Origin: JANQGH01 sp039177555
GTDB taxonomy: Bacteria; Pseudomonadota; Alphaproteobacteria; DSM-16000; Inquilinaceae
Assembly: GCA_039177555.1 (NCBI GenBank)
Contig: JBCDFV010000013.1
Span: 1 to 64,000 of the forward strand
Length of the DNA stretch: 64,000 bases
Reading direction: 5' to 3'
This document shows positions 33,367-42,004 of the stretch, in pieces. Below the pieces are notes generated by a model, which was not told the DNA's origin, ran no database searches, and worked only from the letters and a program-made list of their open reading frames with translations. Every line of letters begins with the position of its first letter. Positions within the stretch are counted from its first letter, which is position 1. Position numbers and translations under genes: made by a program.

Positions 33367-34251
33367 ATGTCAAGGTTCCCCCGCTCCACCGCTCGGTTTG
33401 ACCGCGCCGCCGCCACCGTGCCGCCCCACGCCTGGTTTGGGGTCAGTGCCGTCTTTCACTATCTGGGACCCTCCTTCGCCGTGCTGCTGTTCCCGGCGGT
33501 GGGCGTGCTGGGCGTGGCCTGGTTTCGCATCGCGTCGGCCGCCCTGATCTTCGCCCCCATCACCAAGCCATGGCGCACGCTGCGCTGCGCTGACGGCAGG
33601 ACAGGGTTGCTGCTGGTCGGTCTCGGTCTCTGCCTTGCCGTGATGAACACGGCGTTCTACCTGGCGCTCGATCGCCTGCCGATGAGCCTGGTGGCGGCGA
33701 TGGAGTTCGTCGGCACGGTCGGCCTGGCCCTGTTCGGCCTGCGCACACGGCGCAATCTGCTGGCGCTGGTTCTGGTCGCGGTCGGCGTTTTCGTGCTGAT
33801 CGACGTTTCGTGGTCCGGCGATCCTTGGGGGCTGTTCTGGTCGGCCCTGAACGCCGCCCTTTTCGTCGGCTACATCGTGCTGGGCCATCGGGTGGCGCAG
33901 GCGGGCGCCGCCGGCGGCATTGAACGGCTGGGCGCGGCGATGGCGATTGCCGGGCTCATCCTCGTGCCGATCGGCCTCGTCCAGGCACTCCAGGCCTTCG
34001 GCATGCCGCTGTTGGTGCTGGCCGGTATCGGCGTCGGGCTGTGTTCTTCGGTTATTCCTTACGTGTGCGACCAGATGGCGATGTCGAGACTGCCGCGCGC
34101 GTCGTTCGCCCTGATGCTCGCCCTGCTTCCGGCAACCGCGACCGTTGTGGCCGCCATCGTTCTGGGACAGATCCCCACCCCGTGGGACCTTGTGGGCATT
34201 GCGCTGGTGATGGCCGGGGTGGCCGTCCACCGACCGGCGTCAGTGGGTTGA
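33367..34251 (+). CDS. EamA/RhtA-type inner-membrane exporter (DMT superfamily)
   Basis: The 294-residue protein from the ATG at 33367 has about ten hydrophobic segments in two EamA repeats (first from AWFGVSAVFHYLGPSFAVLLF, second from GLFWSALNAALFVGYIVLG). The end of the second repeat, IPTPWDLVGIALVMAGVAVH, is typical of RhtA-like amino-acid exporters. Divergent from an Lrp-family gene across 88 bases, which suggests induction by an amino acid. Upstream in-frame sequence to 33109 lies inside the Lrp gene and is rejected. Confidence 0.87.
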   Translation: MSRFPRSTARFDRAAATVPPHAWFGVSAVFHYLGPSFAVLLFPAVGVLGVAWFRIASAALIFAPITKPWRTLRCADGRTGLLLVGLGLCLAVMNTAFYLALDRLPMSLVAAMEFVGTVGLALFGLRTRRNLLALVLVAVGVFVLIDVSWSGDPWGLFWSALNAALFVGYIVLGHRVAQAGAAGGIERLGAAMAIAGLILVPIGLVQALQAFGMPLLVLAGIGVGLCSSVIPYVCDQMAMSRLPRASFALMLALLPATATVVAAIVLGQIPTPWDLVGIALVMAGVAVHRPASVG

Positions 34252-34286
34252 CGCCGCAACGTTCCCTCACGGCGCGTTGCCGGAAG

Positions 34287-35087
34287 TCAGGCCCTACGCG
34301 CCACCGGATCGCCCGAGATGCGGGTGTAAAGCCGTTCACGCAGGCGCACCGGCAGGCGCGCAAGCAGCCGGACCAGCAACGCCATTTGCCAGGGAAAGGC
34401 GATTTCGGCCCGGCCCCGCATCGCCGCCTTGACGATGCGGCGCGCGGCGACATCGGCGGGCATGGCAAAGGGCCGCCAGCTTGCGGCCCCATCCGCGACC
34501 CGGTCGGCCAGGTAGCCCGGATTGGCGATCGTCACGCCGACATCGCGCGCAGCCAGCGCGGGGCGCAGCGACAGGCAGGCGGCGCGCAGACCCGCCTTGG
34601 TCGCGGCATAGACCGGAGACTCCGGGCTGCCGATGTAAGCGGCCAGGGACGCGATCACCACGATCCGGCCCGGTCGCGCGCCGTCGAACAGATCGAGCGC
34701 CAAGCGCAGGGCGGTCAGGGCGCCTAACAGGTTTACGGCCACCATGCGGTCGGCCGTGGCCCCGTCTTCCATGACGCCACCATTCGCCCGGGCACCGCCG
34801 ATCCCGGCACAGACGACAACCCAGTCGACCGGCCGAGAAGCACCATAGGTCGAAAAGAAGTCCGCGAGGGTGGCCGGCCTCGTGACGTCGACCTCTTCAT
34901 GCTGGATGTCGACGGCGTACCGGCCGCGGAGACGTTCCGTCAGGGCCGCCAAGGCTGGGACGTCACGGCCGCAGAGCCCCAGGTCACAGCCGGACGCCGC
35001 CAGTTCGTCGGCCAGCGCGGCGCCCAGTTGGCCAGCGGCGCCGACGATGATGGCACGGCCGGGCGGCCGCCGACGGTCAGCCGGCAA
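34287..35087 (-). CDS. SDR-family oxidoreductase partnered with alpha-oxoamine synthase
   Basis: The protein has a Rossmann start AIIVGAAGQLGAALADELA, VVVCAGIGGARANGG, the catalytic IASLAAYIGS and YAATK motifs, and a C-terminal basic/hydrophobic segment (FPWQMALLVRLLARLPVRL) that may attach it to the membrane. No ATG or GTG is placed before the Rossmann fold; a TTG at 35087 overlaps the upstream synthase gene by 11 bases and is the best start, giving about 266 residues. Tight coupling suggests it reduces the ketone made by that synthase. Confidence 0.75.
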   Translation of the reverse strand: MPADRRRPPGRAIIVGAAGQLGAALADELAASGCDLGLCGRDVPALAALTERLRGRYAVDIQHEEVDVTRPATLADFFSTYGASRPVDWVVVCAGIGGARANGGVMEDGATADRMVAVNLLGALTALRLALDLFDGARPGRIVVIASLAAYIGSPESPVYAATKAGLRAACLSLRPALAARDVGVTIANPGYLADRVADGAASWRPFAMPADVAARRIVKAAMRGRAEIAFPWQMALLVRLLARLPVRLRERLYTRISGDPVARRA

Positions 35088-36351
35088 CGCGCAGTTTGGG
35101 CTGGCTTTCGTCGGCCAGCCGCGCCTCGGGGATCGCCTCGGCCACCTTGGCGAACGCGGCAAGCGCCTGCTCGAACTCCGCCTCCGACAGGCTTGGCGGA
35201 AAGCCGATGCGCAGCAGGTCCTTGCCCTTCGGCACGCCGGGCCAGACCGCCGGGCTGACATTGACCCCGTGGTCGCGCAGGGCGTGGGTAACGCGAAACG
35301 CCAGCATGACGTCGCCGATCACGATCGGCACCATCTGGCTGCCATCGCCGCCGCAGCGCCAGCCCATGGCGCGCAGCCGCGCCCGTGCCCGTTCGGCCAG
35401 GTCCAGCGCGCGGTGCGGCAGGTCGGGCTCCGCTTCCAGGATGTCGAGCGACGCCAGCGCCGCGGCGGCTTGGGCGGGCGCGATGGCGTTGCTGAACAGA
35501 TAGGACCTGGCGTTGAAGCGCAGATGGTCGATCAAGTCCGCGCTGCCGGCGATGAAGCCGCCCGTGGAGGCAAAGGACTTGCTGAACACGCCCATGATGA
35601 CCGGCACCCGGTCCGTGACATCGCAGGCGGCCGCCAGCCCCCGCCCGCCGGGGCCGAGCACGCCGATGCCATGGGCGTCGTCCAGGAACATCCAGGCCCC
35701 GTGCCGGTCGCCGACATCGACCATCTCGGCCAACGGCGCCAGGTCGCCATTCAGCGAATAGAGGCTGTCGATCACGATCAGCTTGCGCGGCGCCGCGCTC
35801 TTCGCCAGCAGGTTGTCCAGATGGTCGACATCGTTGTGGCGGAAGCGGTGCGCCGTAGCGCCGGACAGCACCACGCCGTCATAGACGCAGGCATGGGCGT
35901 CGGCATCGTAGAAGACCGCGTCGTGGCGACCGACCAGGGCCGGAATTGCGCCAATGTTGGCCAGATAGCCCGTGGGAAAGACCAGGGCGGCCGGCTTGCC
36001 GAGAAACGCCGCCAGGCGCCGTTCCAGCCGGTGATGCAAGGGCCGCGTTCCGGTCAGCAGGCGGCTTGAGGTGCAAGACGTCCCGTTCTCGGCAACGGCG
36101 CTGACCACCCGTTCCCAAACCCGCCTGTCCGCCGCCAGACCCAGATAGTTCGACGAACCAAGCTGAAGCAATCGTTTGCCGTCGATCTCCACATGGTTCG
36201 AGCCGACAGGCACCTGCTCGGCATAGTAGGGATAGAGCCCGCGCTCCCGCGCGTCATGGACCCGCTGCATCATGGCGTTGTCGACGATCCGGTCCTGAAA
36301 GGCCCGGTCGGCGGCCTCGCGTGGTGTTTCGAGAACTGCTGGCGTTTGCAC
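35077..36351 (-). CDS. Alpha-oxoamine synthase (PLP-dependent; serine palmitoyltransferase/CqsA/KBL-like)
   Basis: The 424-residue enzyme condenses an acyl-CoA or acyl-ACP with an amino acid, releasing CO2. Visible are NYLGLAAD, GTSCTSSRLLTGTRPLHHRLE, the cofactor-binding DDAHGIG (225-230) and the PLP lysine K258 in GVFSKSFASTGGF. The last motif is closer to serine palmitoyltransferases than to 8-amino-7-oxononanoate or 5-aminolevulinate synthases. The GTG start has GGGGTAGAAA upstream. A coupled SDR follows. Product could be a 3-keto sphingoid base or an alpha-aminoketone of the CAI-1/LAI-1 kind; no other biotin or heme genes are nearby. Confidence 0.8.
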   Translation of the reverse strand: MQTPAVLETPREAADRAFQDRIVDNAMMQRVHDARERGLYPYYAEQVPVGSNHVEIDGKRLLQLGSSNYLGLAADRRVWERVVSAVAENGTSCTSSRLLTGTRPLHHRLERRLAAFLGKPAALVFPTGYLANIGAIPALVGRHDAVFYDADAHACVYDGVVLSGATAHRFRHNDVDHLDNLLAKSAAPRKLIVIDSLYSLNGDLAPLAEMVDVGDRHGAWMFLDDAHGIGVLGPGGRGLAAACDVTDRVPVIMGVFSKSFASTGGFIAGSADLIDHLRFNARSYLFSNAIAPAQAAAALASLDILEAEPDLPHRALDLAERARARLRAMGWRCGGDGSQMVPIVIGDVMLAFRVTHALRDHGVNVSPAVWPGVPKGKDLLRIGFPPSLSEAEFEQALAAFAKVAEAIPEARLADESQPKLRVAG

Positions 36352-36579
36352 GGCTTTCTACCCCTTGTTTCACACTTTTGACGCGTGCCCGCAGGGCCTC
36401 CGCCGCCCTGAAGAAAACCCAAATACGCATGATCATACTACTCTCACTTATTACATGCAGATAGGCCCCGTGTCATGGGGTTCTGCAACAACAGCCGGCC
36501 GAACCATCCATCGGCCGCCCCTCGATCCGCAATGCCGGTATTCGGCGACCGGTCGTTGCGCTGGTTGTCCTAGGGTGCC

Positions 36580-36611
36580 GATCACGGTTAGGAATCGAGC
36601 GTGATCACGGT
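36580..36611. repeat. Direct repeat upstream of the LysE-type gene
   Basis: GATCACGGT is found at 36580-36588 and again at 36603-36611, 23 bases apart (about two helical turns); the second copy is part of the palindrome GTGATCAC. It lies 25-56 bases before the LysE start, where a regulator could bind. The rest of the 284-base gap from 36352 contains no gene I can support. Confidence 0.35.
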
Positions 36612-36635
36612 CTTCGCCATGAGGGACAGCCCACA

Positions 36636-37250
36636 ATGGATGCTGCATCGCTGCTTCTTTTCGCCGGCGTGTTTGCCATCGCCTGCGCCTCGCCGGGCCC
36701 GGCGATCGCCGCGCTTATTGCCCGCGTCATGGGCAGGGGCACAGCGGGCGCGCCGGCCTTTTGCCTTGGCCTGCTGCTCGGCGATGTGATCTGGCTCGCC
36801 TGCGCCGTGTTTGGGCTGGCGGCCGTCGCCGAGACGTTCCACCCGGTATTTGTGGCCATCAAGTATCTGGGCGTGGCGTATCTGCTGTATCTGGCCTGGA
36901 AGCTGTGGACGGCGCCCGCAAGTCCGCCATCCTCTGCCGCGCCGCCGACAGGCGACGCCATTCGCCTGTTCGCCGGCGGCGTGGCGCTGACGCTGGGCAA
37001 CCCGAAGACCATGCTGTTCTATCTGTCGCTGCTGCCGACGATCATCTCGTTGCCGGCGCTTGACTGGCTCGGCTTCTTCGAACTCGCGCTCGTCGTGGCC
37101 CTGGTCTATGCCGTGGTGCTGGGCGCCTATGTGCTGCTGGCGGCACGAGCGCGACAGGCGTTTCGAAGCCGGCGCGCCATGAAGCTGGTCAATCGCGGCA
37201 CCGGCGCGCTGATGGCCGGCGCGGCGATTACGGTCGCCACCCGCAACTGA
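36636..37250 (+). CDS. LysE/RhtB-family amino-acid exporter
   Basis: The 204-residue protein has about six hydrophobic segments and the family signature: an early SPGPAIAALIARVMGRG, LGVAYLLYLAWKLW, and GGVALTLGNPKTMLFYLSLLP. Such proteins export amino acids or derivatives by proton antiport. GAGGGA precedes the ATG. The AAC(3)-type gene starts 23 bases after it on the same strand. Confidence 0.9.
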   Translation: MDAASLLLFAGVFAIACASPGPAIAALIARVMGRGTAGAPAFCLGLLLGDVIWLACAVFGLAAVAETFHPVFVAIKYLGVAYLLYLAWKLWTAPASPPSSAAPPTGDAIRLFAGGVALTLGNPKTMLFYLSLLPTIISLPALDWLGFFELALVVALVYAVVLGAYVLLAARARQAFRSRRAMKLVNRGTGALMAGAAITVATRN

Positions 37251-37273
37251 CGCCGCCGACACCCGAACCAACG

Positions 37274-38068
37274 ATGGTGGATGACGGTGAACGACGGCCG
37301 CTGACGACGGCAGAAATCGTCGACCAGTTGGCGGCCTTGGGCGTGGAACCGGGCGGTGTCTTGCTCGTCCACACATCGTTTCGCGCGACGCGCCCGGTGG
37401 AGGGCGGACCAGCAGGCCTGATCGCCGCCTTGCGCGATGCCATCGGGCCCGATGGAACGCTGGTCATGCCGTCCTGGTCCGATGAGGACGACGAACCGTT
37501 TGACCCGTTGAGCACATCAGCCGCGCCGAGCTTGGGCGTCGTGGCCGACACGTTCTGGCGCCTGCCCGGCGTTCAGCGCAGCGACCAGTTTTTCGCCTTC
37601 GCGGCGGCCGGGCCTGAGGCGGCGAGGATCACGGGCGACCCCCTGCCCTTGCCGCCGCATCGGGCGGAAAGCCCGGTCGGCCGGGTGCATGAGTTGGACG
37701 GCCAGGTATTGCTGCTGGGCGCCGGCCAGGACGCGAATACGACGCTGCATCTCGCTGAGGTGCTGGCCCGCGTGCCCTATGCCGTGCCCCATCACTGCAC
37801 GGTGCTGAAGGACGGGGCCAAGGTGCGCATCGACTATCTGGAAAACGACCATTGCTGTGAGAGGTTTGCCCTCGTGGATGCCTGGCTGCGCGCCGAGGAC
37901 CTGCAGGCAGAGGGGACGGTCGGCCATGCCCACGCAAGGCTGGCCCGTTCGCGCGATATCGTCGATGTCGCACGGCGGCATCTGGCACAGGACCCGTTGG
38001 TATTCCTGCATCCCGCGGACGCCGGCTGCGACGAATGCGAAGCGGCACGGCGGAGCATCGCCGCCTAG
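37274..38068 (+). CDS. AAC(3)-family (aminoglycoside 3-N-acetyltransferase-like) protein
   Basis: The 264-residue protein matches the antibiotic acetyltransferase fold: GVLLVHTSFRATRPVEGG, IGPDGTLVMPSWS, and the core HRAESPVGRVHELDGQVLLLG with TTLHLAE, which provides acetyl-CoA binding and the catalytic His. Many chromosomal members do not confer resistance and act on unknown amines. The neighbouring LysE-type exporter raises the possibility of detoxify-and-export, but that is inference. Confidence 0.85.
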   Translation: MVDDGERRPLTTAEIVDQLAALGVEPGGVLLVHTSFRATRPVEGGPAGLIAALRDAIGPDGTLVMPSWSDEDDEPFDPLSTSAAPSLGVVADTFWRLPGVQRSDQFFAFAAAGPEAARITGDPLPLPPHRAESPVGRVHELDGQVLLLGAGQDANTTLHLAEVLARVPYAVPHHCTVLKDGAKVRIDYLENDHCCERFALVDAWLRAEDLQAEGTVGHAHARLARSRDIVDVARRHLAQDPLVFLHPADAGCDECEAARRSIAA

Positions 38069-38073
38069 AAGAC

Positions 38074-38283
38074 TCACCGTCGCCGGATACCCCAGGGCAC
38101 GACATGCCACAGCCGTTCGTGCAGCACGTAGCAGGCAAAGCCGACGGCAGCGGAACTGGCGGCCAGACCGGCGGACGCGGCGGCTGAACCAGTAATCAGC
38201 CAGCCGATCAAGGTGGTGGTGACGAGACCGAGCACTTGCCAAGTCACCGCCTTGGCCATCGTCCGTGTCCGCGTCTCAACCAT
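38074..38283 (-). CDS. DUF2061 small membrane protein
   Basis: A 69-residue protein with ETRTRTMAKAVTWQVLGLVTTTLIGWLITG and ending ERLWHVVPWGIRR in pieces, the DUF2061 pattern, with two hydrophobic helices. Members are sometimes found near sulfate or adenylylsulfate genes, which are absent here. It is convergent with the AAC(3)-type gene (five bases between stops). Confidence 0.82.
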   Translation of the reverse strand: MVETRTRTMAKAVTWQVLGLVTTTLIGWLITGSAAASAGLAASSAAVGFACYVLHERLWHVVPWGIRRR

Positions 38284-38422
38284 ACAAACCGACCCTTTGT
38301 CGCCCTGTTTACTGCAAGCCGCGCGACGTTAGACGATCGGCTTGGCGATGACGACGAGGGTGTCGTGAACACTGTCTTGTTCAGTAGCGTTTTATCCATC
38401 TTGTTGATAGAATTCAACCGTG

Positions 38423-39280
38423 ATGAGCAATCTCATGGACAAGAGAGAGCGGGCCCGGCTGTTTCGGGACAGGCTGTCCGAGGCGATTGTGCTTAGCGGT
38501 CAGTCCCGATCGGCGGTTGCGGCGGCAGCCTCGATCGATCGGTCCGCCTTGTCGCAACTGCTGCGGACGGCGGGAACCACCCTGCCCAATGGCGAGACCT
38601 TGGCCCGACTGTCCACCGTGCTTGGGGTCAGCTGCGACTGGCTTTTGGGCATCTCCAGCCAGCCCGGCCACGCCTCGACGATCCTGGAACAGGCGGTGCG
38701 GGTCGCACCGGCGAAGCTGTTGCCGGCCGACCAGGACATCATCGACTGGCATCTGGAGGTGCTGGGCCAGAAGATCCGCTACGTGCCGTCGACCCTGCCA
38801 TCGGCGATGAAAACCGATGCGGTCCTGAAGTTCGAGTTTCGCGATATCGCCTTGAAGAACCCCGACCAGGCGATTGCCGATGCAACGGAAAAGCTGTCTC
38901 TGCTGCGCCGGCCGGAAAGCGAGTTCGAGATCGCCATGGCGGTGCAGACCCTGCACGAGTTTGCCGAAGGCGGCGGCATCTGGCGCGGTCTGGACCGGCG
39001 GGTCCGGCGACGCCAGATCGAGGCCCTGGCGCGCTATTGCGATGAGCTTTACCCGGGCGTGCGCCTGCATCTCTATGACGGCTGCGCGCTCTATTCCGCC
39101 CCCTTGACCGTCTTTGGCCACACCCGGGCGATCATCTATCTTGGCCAGCGCTATCTGGTCTTTCCGCAGGGCGACCGCGTGATTGCGCTGATCCAGCATT
39201 TCGACGCGCTGGTGCGCGCCGCGACGGTGACCAGCAGCGATGTCGCGGTCTGGCTCGACGCGCTGTCGCGGCGGGTCTAA
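38423..39280 (+). CDS. XRE-type helix-turn-helix regulator with sensor-like C-terminus
   Basis: The 285-residue protein opens with an XRE helix-turn-helix (about residues 10-75: RDRLSEAIVLSGQSRSAVAAAASIDRSALSQLLR in pieces, then LARLSTVLGVSCDWLLGIS). Residues 100-285 form a uniform C-terminal domain resembling a transcription-factor ligand domain, including LRRPESEFEIAMAVQTLHEFA and YLGQRYLVFPQGDRV. A GTG directly precedes the ATG in frame. It lies 90 bases before an MHS-type transporter on the same strand, a plausible target. Confidence 0.78.
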   Translation: MSNLMDKRERARLFRDRLSEAIVLSGQSRSAVAAAASIDRSALSQLLRTAGTTLPNGETLARLSTVLGVSCDWLLGISSQPGHASTILEQAVRVAPAKLLPADQDIIDWHLEVLGQKIRYVPSTLPSAMKTDAVLKFEFRDIALKNPDQAIADATEKLSLLRRPESEFEIAMAVQTLHEFAEGGGIWRGLDRRVRRRQIEALARYCDELYPGVRLHLYDGCALYSAPLTVFGHTRAIIYLGQRYLVFPQGDRVIALIQHFDALVRAATVTSSDVAVWLDALSRRV

Positions 39281-39370
39281 CGTTGCGAACGATTGGGGGG
39301 GAGTTTTGATGACCGCAGGCGGACGACCCTCTAGGCAAGGCCACGGATACGATCGGGAACGGCGCTAGCC

Positions 39371-40663
39371 ATGGTGTCGGCGCGAACCAAATCCGTTTTG
39401 GCGTTGAACGCCGGCAATACGCTGGAATGGTACGACTTCGTCGTCTTCGCATATCTGGCGCCGTATCTGAGCCAGGCGTTCTTTCCGTCCGACGATCGCA
39501 TCGCCGGCCTGATCCAGACCTATGGCGTTTTCGCCGTCGGCTATTTCATGCGGCCGCTGGGCGGCGCCCTCTTTGGCTGGATCGGCGACCGGCTGGGCCG
39601 GAAAAGGGCTCTGCGCGTGTCGATCATGGCGATGATGGTGCCGACAACCCTGATGGCGGTGGTGCCGACCCATGCCGATATCGGGGTTTGGGCGGCCGCC
39701 CTGTTGATCTTGCTGCGCATCGTGCAGGGGCTGTCGGTCGGCGGCGAACAGGGCGGTGCCATCTGTTATCTCGTGGAAACCGCGCCCGCCGGCCGCCGCG
39801 GTGTTTTTGGCAGCCTTGCCTACACGGGCACGGTCTTCGGCATTCTAATCGGGTCGGCCATCGTGCTGCTGGCCAAGTCGCTGTTCACGCCTGATCAGAT
39901 ACACGCATGGGCCTGGCGATTGCCGTTCGCCGGCGGGTTGGTTCTTGGCTTCGTCGGTCTATGGCTGCGCCGCCACCTGCACGAGACGCCGGACTTTCTG
40001 AAGGCCCGCGAGCGTGGGCAGCTGGTCACCCACCCCCTAATGCGGCTGTTGCGCGAGGCGCCGGTCGATGCGCTGAAGATGGTCGGCGTGATCGTGGTCG
40101 GGACGGTGTCGTTCTACACGGTCTTCGTCTGGCTGCCGGCCTATATGCCGCACTTCAACAGCGGTGCCAGCATCGACCCGCAGCTCGCCAGTACCGTTTC
40201 GCTCGCGGTGCTACTTGTGTTCCTGCCGGTCGGCGGCTGGCTTGCCGACACGATCGGCTACAAGCGCGTGCTGGCGGTCACCGCGCTTGGCTTCGCGGTT
40301 CTCATCGTGCCGATCTTTTTGGCCGCCGAGGCCGGCGCGCTAGGCCTGACCTGGGCGCTTCTCGTGTTGTTTGCGATCAACATGGCGATGCCGAATGGCG
40401 CCGCGCCGGTCGCGTTGACCGACATGGTGCCGGCCCATGTCCGCTACACCGGCGTGGCGGTGGCGATGAATGTCAGCGTCGCACTGTTCGGCGGCACGGC
40501 GCCGTTGATCGCGACCTGGCTGATCGAGGTCACGGGTAGCCAGACCGCGCCGGCCTGGTATGTGATCGCGGCCGGGCTGATCTCGTTTTGCGTGATCTTG
40601 ACGGTGCGCCCGCCGGCCGAGTCGCGTGGCGACAAGAGCGCTCAGGCCGCGCCAGGATCGTGA
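39371..40663 (+). CDS. MFS transporter, metabolite:H+ symporter (MHS) type
   Basis: A 430-residue 12-helix protein with the MHS start NTLEWYDFVVFAYLAPYLS, the MFS loop RPLGGALFGWIGDRLGRKRAL and RIVQGLSVGGEQGGAICYLVE in pieces. The family (KgtP/ProP) imports dicarboxylates, betaines and similar organic solutes. Its end is only 19 bases from the end of a second, convergent MHS transporter gene, suggesting an old duplication or paired uptake of related acids. Confidence 0.9.
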   Translation: MVSARTKSVLALNAGNTLEWYDFVVFAYLAPYLSQAFFPSDDRIAGLIQTYGVFAVGYFMRPLGGALFGWIGDRLGRKRALRVSIMAMMVPTTLMAVVPTHADIGVWAAALLILLRIVQGLSVGGEQGGAICYLVETAPAGRRGVFGSLAYTGTVFGILIGSAIVLLAKSLFTPDQIHAWAWRLPFAGGLVLGFVGLWLRRHLHETPDFLKARERGQLVTHPLMRLLREAPVDALKMVGVIVVGTVSFYTVFVWLPAYMPHFNSGASIDPQLASTVSLAVLLVFLPVGGWLADTIGYKRVLAVTALGFAVLIVPIFLAAEAGALGLTWALLVLFAINMAMPNGAAPVALTDMVPAHVRYTGVAVAMNVSVALFGGTAPLIATWLIEVTGSQTAPAWYVIAAGLISFCVILTVRPPAESRGDKSAQAAPGS

Positions 40664-40682
40664 GCGCCGGCCGATCGTCCCA

Positions 40683-41930
40683 TCAGTCAGACTGCCGCGA
40701 ACCGGCCGCCGCGGATTCCGGCCGACCGGCGCCGGCACGGGCCAGGAATGCCAGCGCCGCGAGCGCGACGAGCATGGCCACGATCAGGTAAAGCCCCGGC
40801 GCCGCCGACCAGCCGGTGAGCTGGATCAGCGCCGTCGCGATCAGCGGCGCCGTGCCGCCGAAGACGGCCACGCCCAGATTGTAGGAGACGGAGAAGCCCG
40901 AACAGCGCGTCGCCGAGGAGAACAGTGAAACGAAAAGCGCCGGCATGACGCCCAGCGGGCCGGCGATCAGGATTGCCAGGCCCAGTTGGGCGATCAGTAC
41001 CGCCGCGACGGTACCCTCGGTCGACAGCAATAACAGCGGCAAGACGCAAAGGATGCTCAAAACCATGGTGACGACCAGCAGCCTTCGCTGGCCAACGCGG
41101 TCCGAGAGATGGCCAAAAAGAGCGACGAACAGCAGGCCAGCGACCAGCCCAAGCGTGCCGATGCCAAGCGCCACGTGCAAAGGAAGTCCGATGACGTCTC
41201 TCATATACCCGGCGAACCAGGTGAAGATCACGAAGTAGCCGGCCGATGTCCCCCAATTGAGCAGCAGGCACAGCACCATGGCGCGCTTCTGTGTCTTGAA
41301 CGCCGCCGTTAGCGGTTGTCGTTCGACCGCCCCTTGTCGCCGAAGTTCTCCGAACACGGGCGAATCGGCCATGCGGTAGCGGATCCAAAGACCGAAGGCA
41401 CCAACCGCGATGCCGCCGACGAACGGCACGCGCCAGCCCCAGTCCCGCAGCACATCGGCCGGAAACACATCGGATACCAGCCAGCCGGCACCGGCCCCTA
41501 GAAGAGAGCCGACCATGGCCGACGAGGCCGCAAGGCTGCCGTAAAGCCCGCGCCGTGACGCCGGGGCGTGTTCGACCAACAGGGTCACCGACCCGCTGTA
41601 TTCGCCGCCGGACGACATGCCCTGCAAGATCCGAATGATCACGAGCAGGATGGGGGCCAACACCCCAATGTCCTGATATGTCGGCAGGAAGCCCAACAGC
41701 AAGGTCGGCACGGCCATCATGGCGATCGACCAGCTCAACATGGCGCGCCGCCCAATCCGGTCGCCGAGATGACCGAAGATCACGCCGCCGATCGGCCGGG
41801 CGAGAAACCCGATGGCGAAAACGGCGTAGGTCTGGATCAAGCCGGTCAGCGCGTCGTCGCTGGGGAAGAACAGCCGCGCGATGACGGGGGCCAGATAGCC
41901 GTAAAGGGCAAAGTCGTACCATTCCAACAC
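40683..41930 (-). CDS. MFS transporter, MHS type, with unclear start
   Basis: The protein has the MHS signature WYDFALYGYLAPVIARLFF, RPIGGVIFGHLGDRIGRRAM and RILQGMSSGGEYSGSVTLLVEH in pieces and is 415 residues from the GTG at 41930. Conserved-looking sequence (APARKVLVPSAIGN) continues upstream of this GTG in the same frame, but no ATG, GTG or TTG exists before the next in-frame stop; a CTG at 41981 is the only near-standard option. It follows the FAD-linked dehydrogenase and the stress-protein genes on the same strand and probably imports the hydroxyacid that enzyme oxidises. Confidence 0.83.
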   Translation of the reverse strand: MLEWYDFALYGYLAPVIARLFFPSDDALTGLIQTYAVFAIGFLARPIGGVIFGHLGDRIGRRAMLSWSIAMMAVPTLLLGFLPTYQDIGVLAPILLVIIRILQGMSSGGEYSGSVTLLVEHAPASRRGLYGSLAASSAMVGSLLGAGAGWLVSDVFPADVLRDWGWRVPFVGGIAVGAFGLWIRYRMADSPVFGELRRQGAVERQPLTAAFKTQKRAMVLCLLLNWGTSAGYFVIFTWFAGYMRDVIGLPLHVALGIGTLGLVAGLLFVALFGHLSDRVGQRRLLVVTMVLSILCVLPLLLLSTEGTVAAVLIAQLGLAILIAGPLGVMPALFVSLFSSATRCSGFSVSYNLGVAVFGGTAPLIATALIQLTGWSAAPGLYLIVAMLVALAALAFLARAGAGRPESAAAGSRQSD

Positions 41931-42004
41931 ATTGCCGATCGCGCTGGGGACGAGGACCTTCCGCGCCGGTGCCGCCGGCAGGGCCGGATCGCTGTCGGAC
42001 TGGC

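Noticed and set aside
35077..36351. Assignment of the PLP enzyme as 5-aminolevulinate synthase (hemA) or bioF
   Set aside because: The PLP-lysine motif and the coupled SDR fit an SPT/CqsA-like enzyme better, and no heme or biotin genes are nearby, so no symbol is given.
36580..36611. GATCACGGT direct repeat considered as an origin iteron
   Set aside because: Only two copies, no AT-rich unwinding region and no replication gene; a regulator site is more likely.
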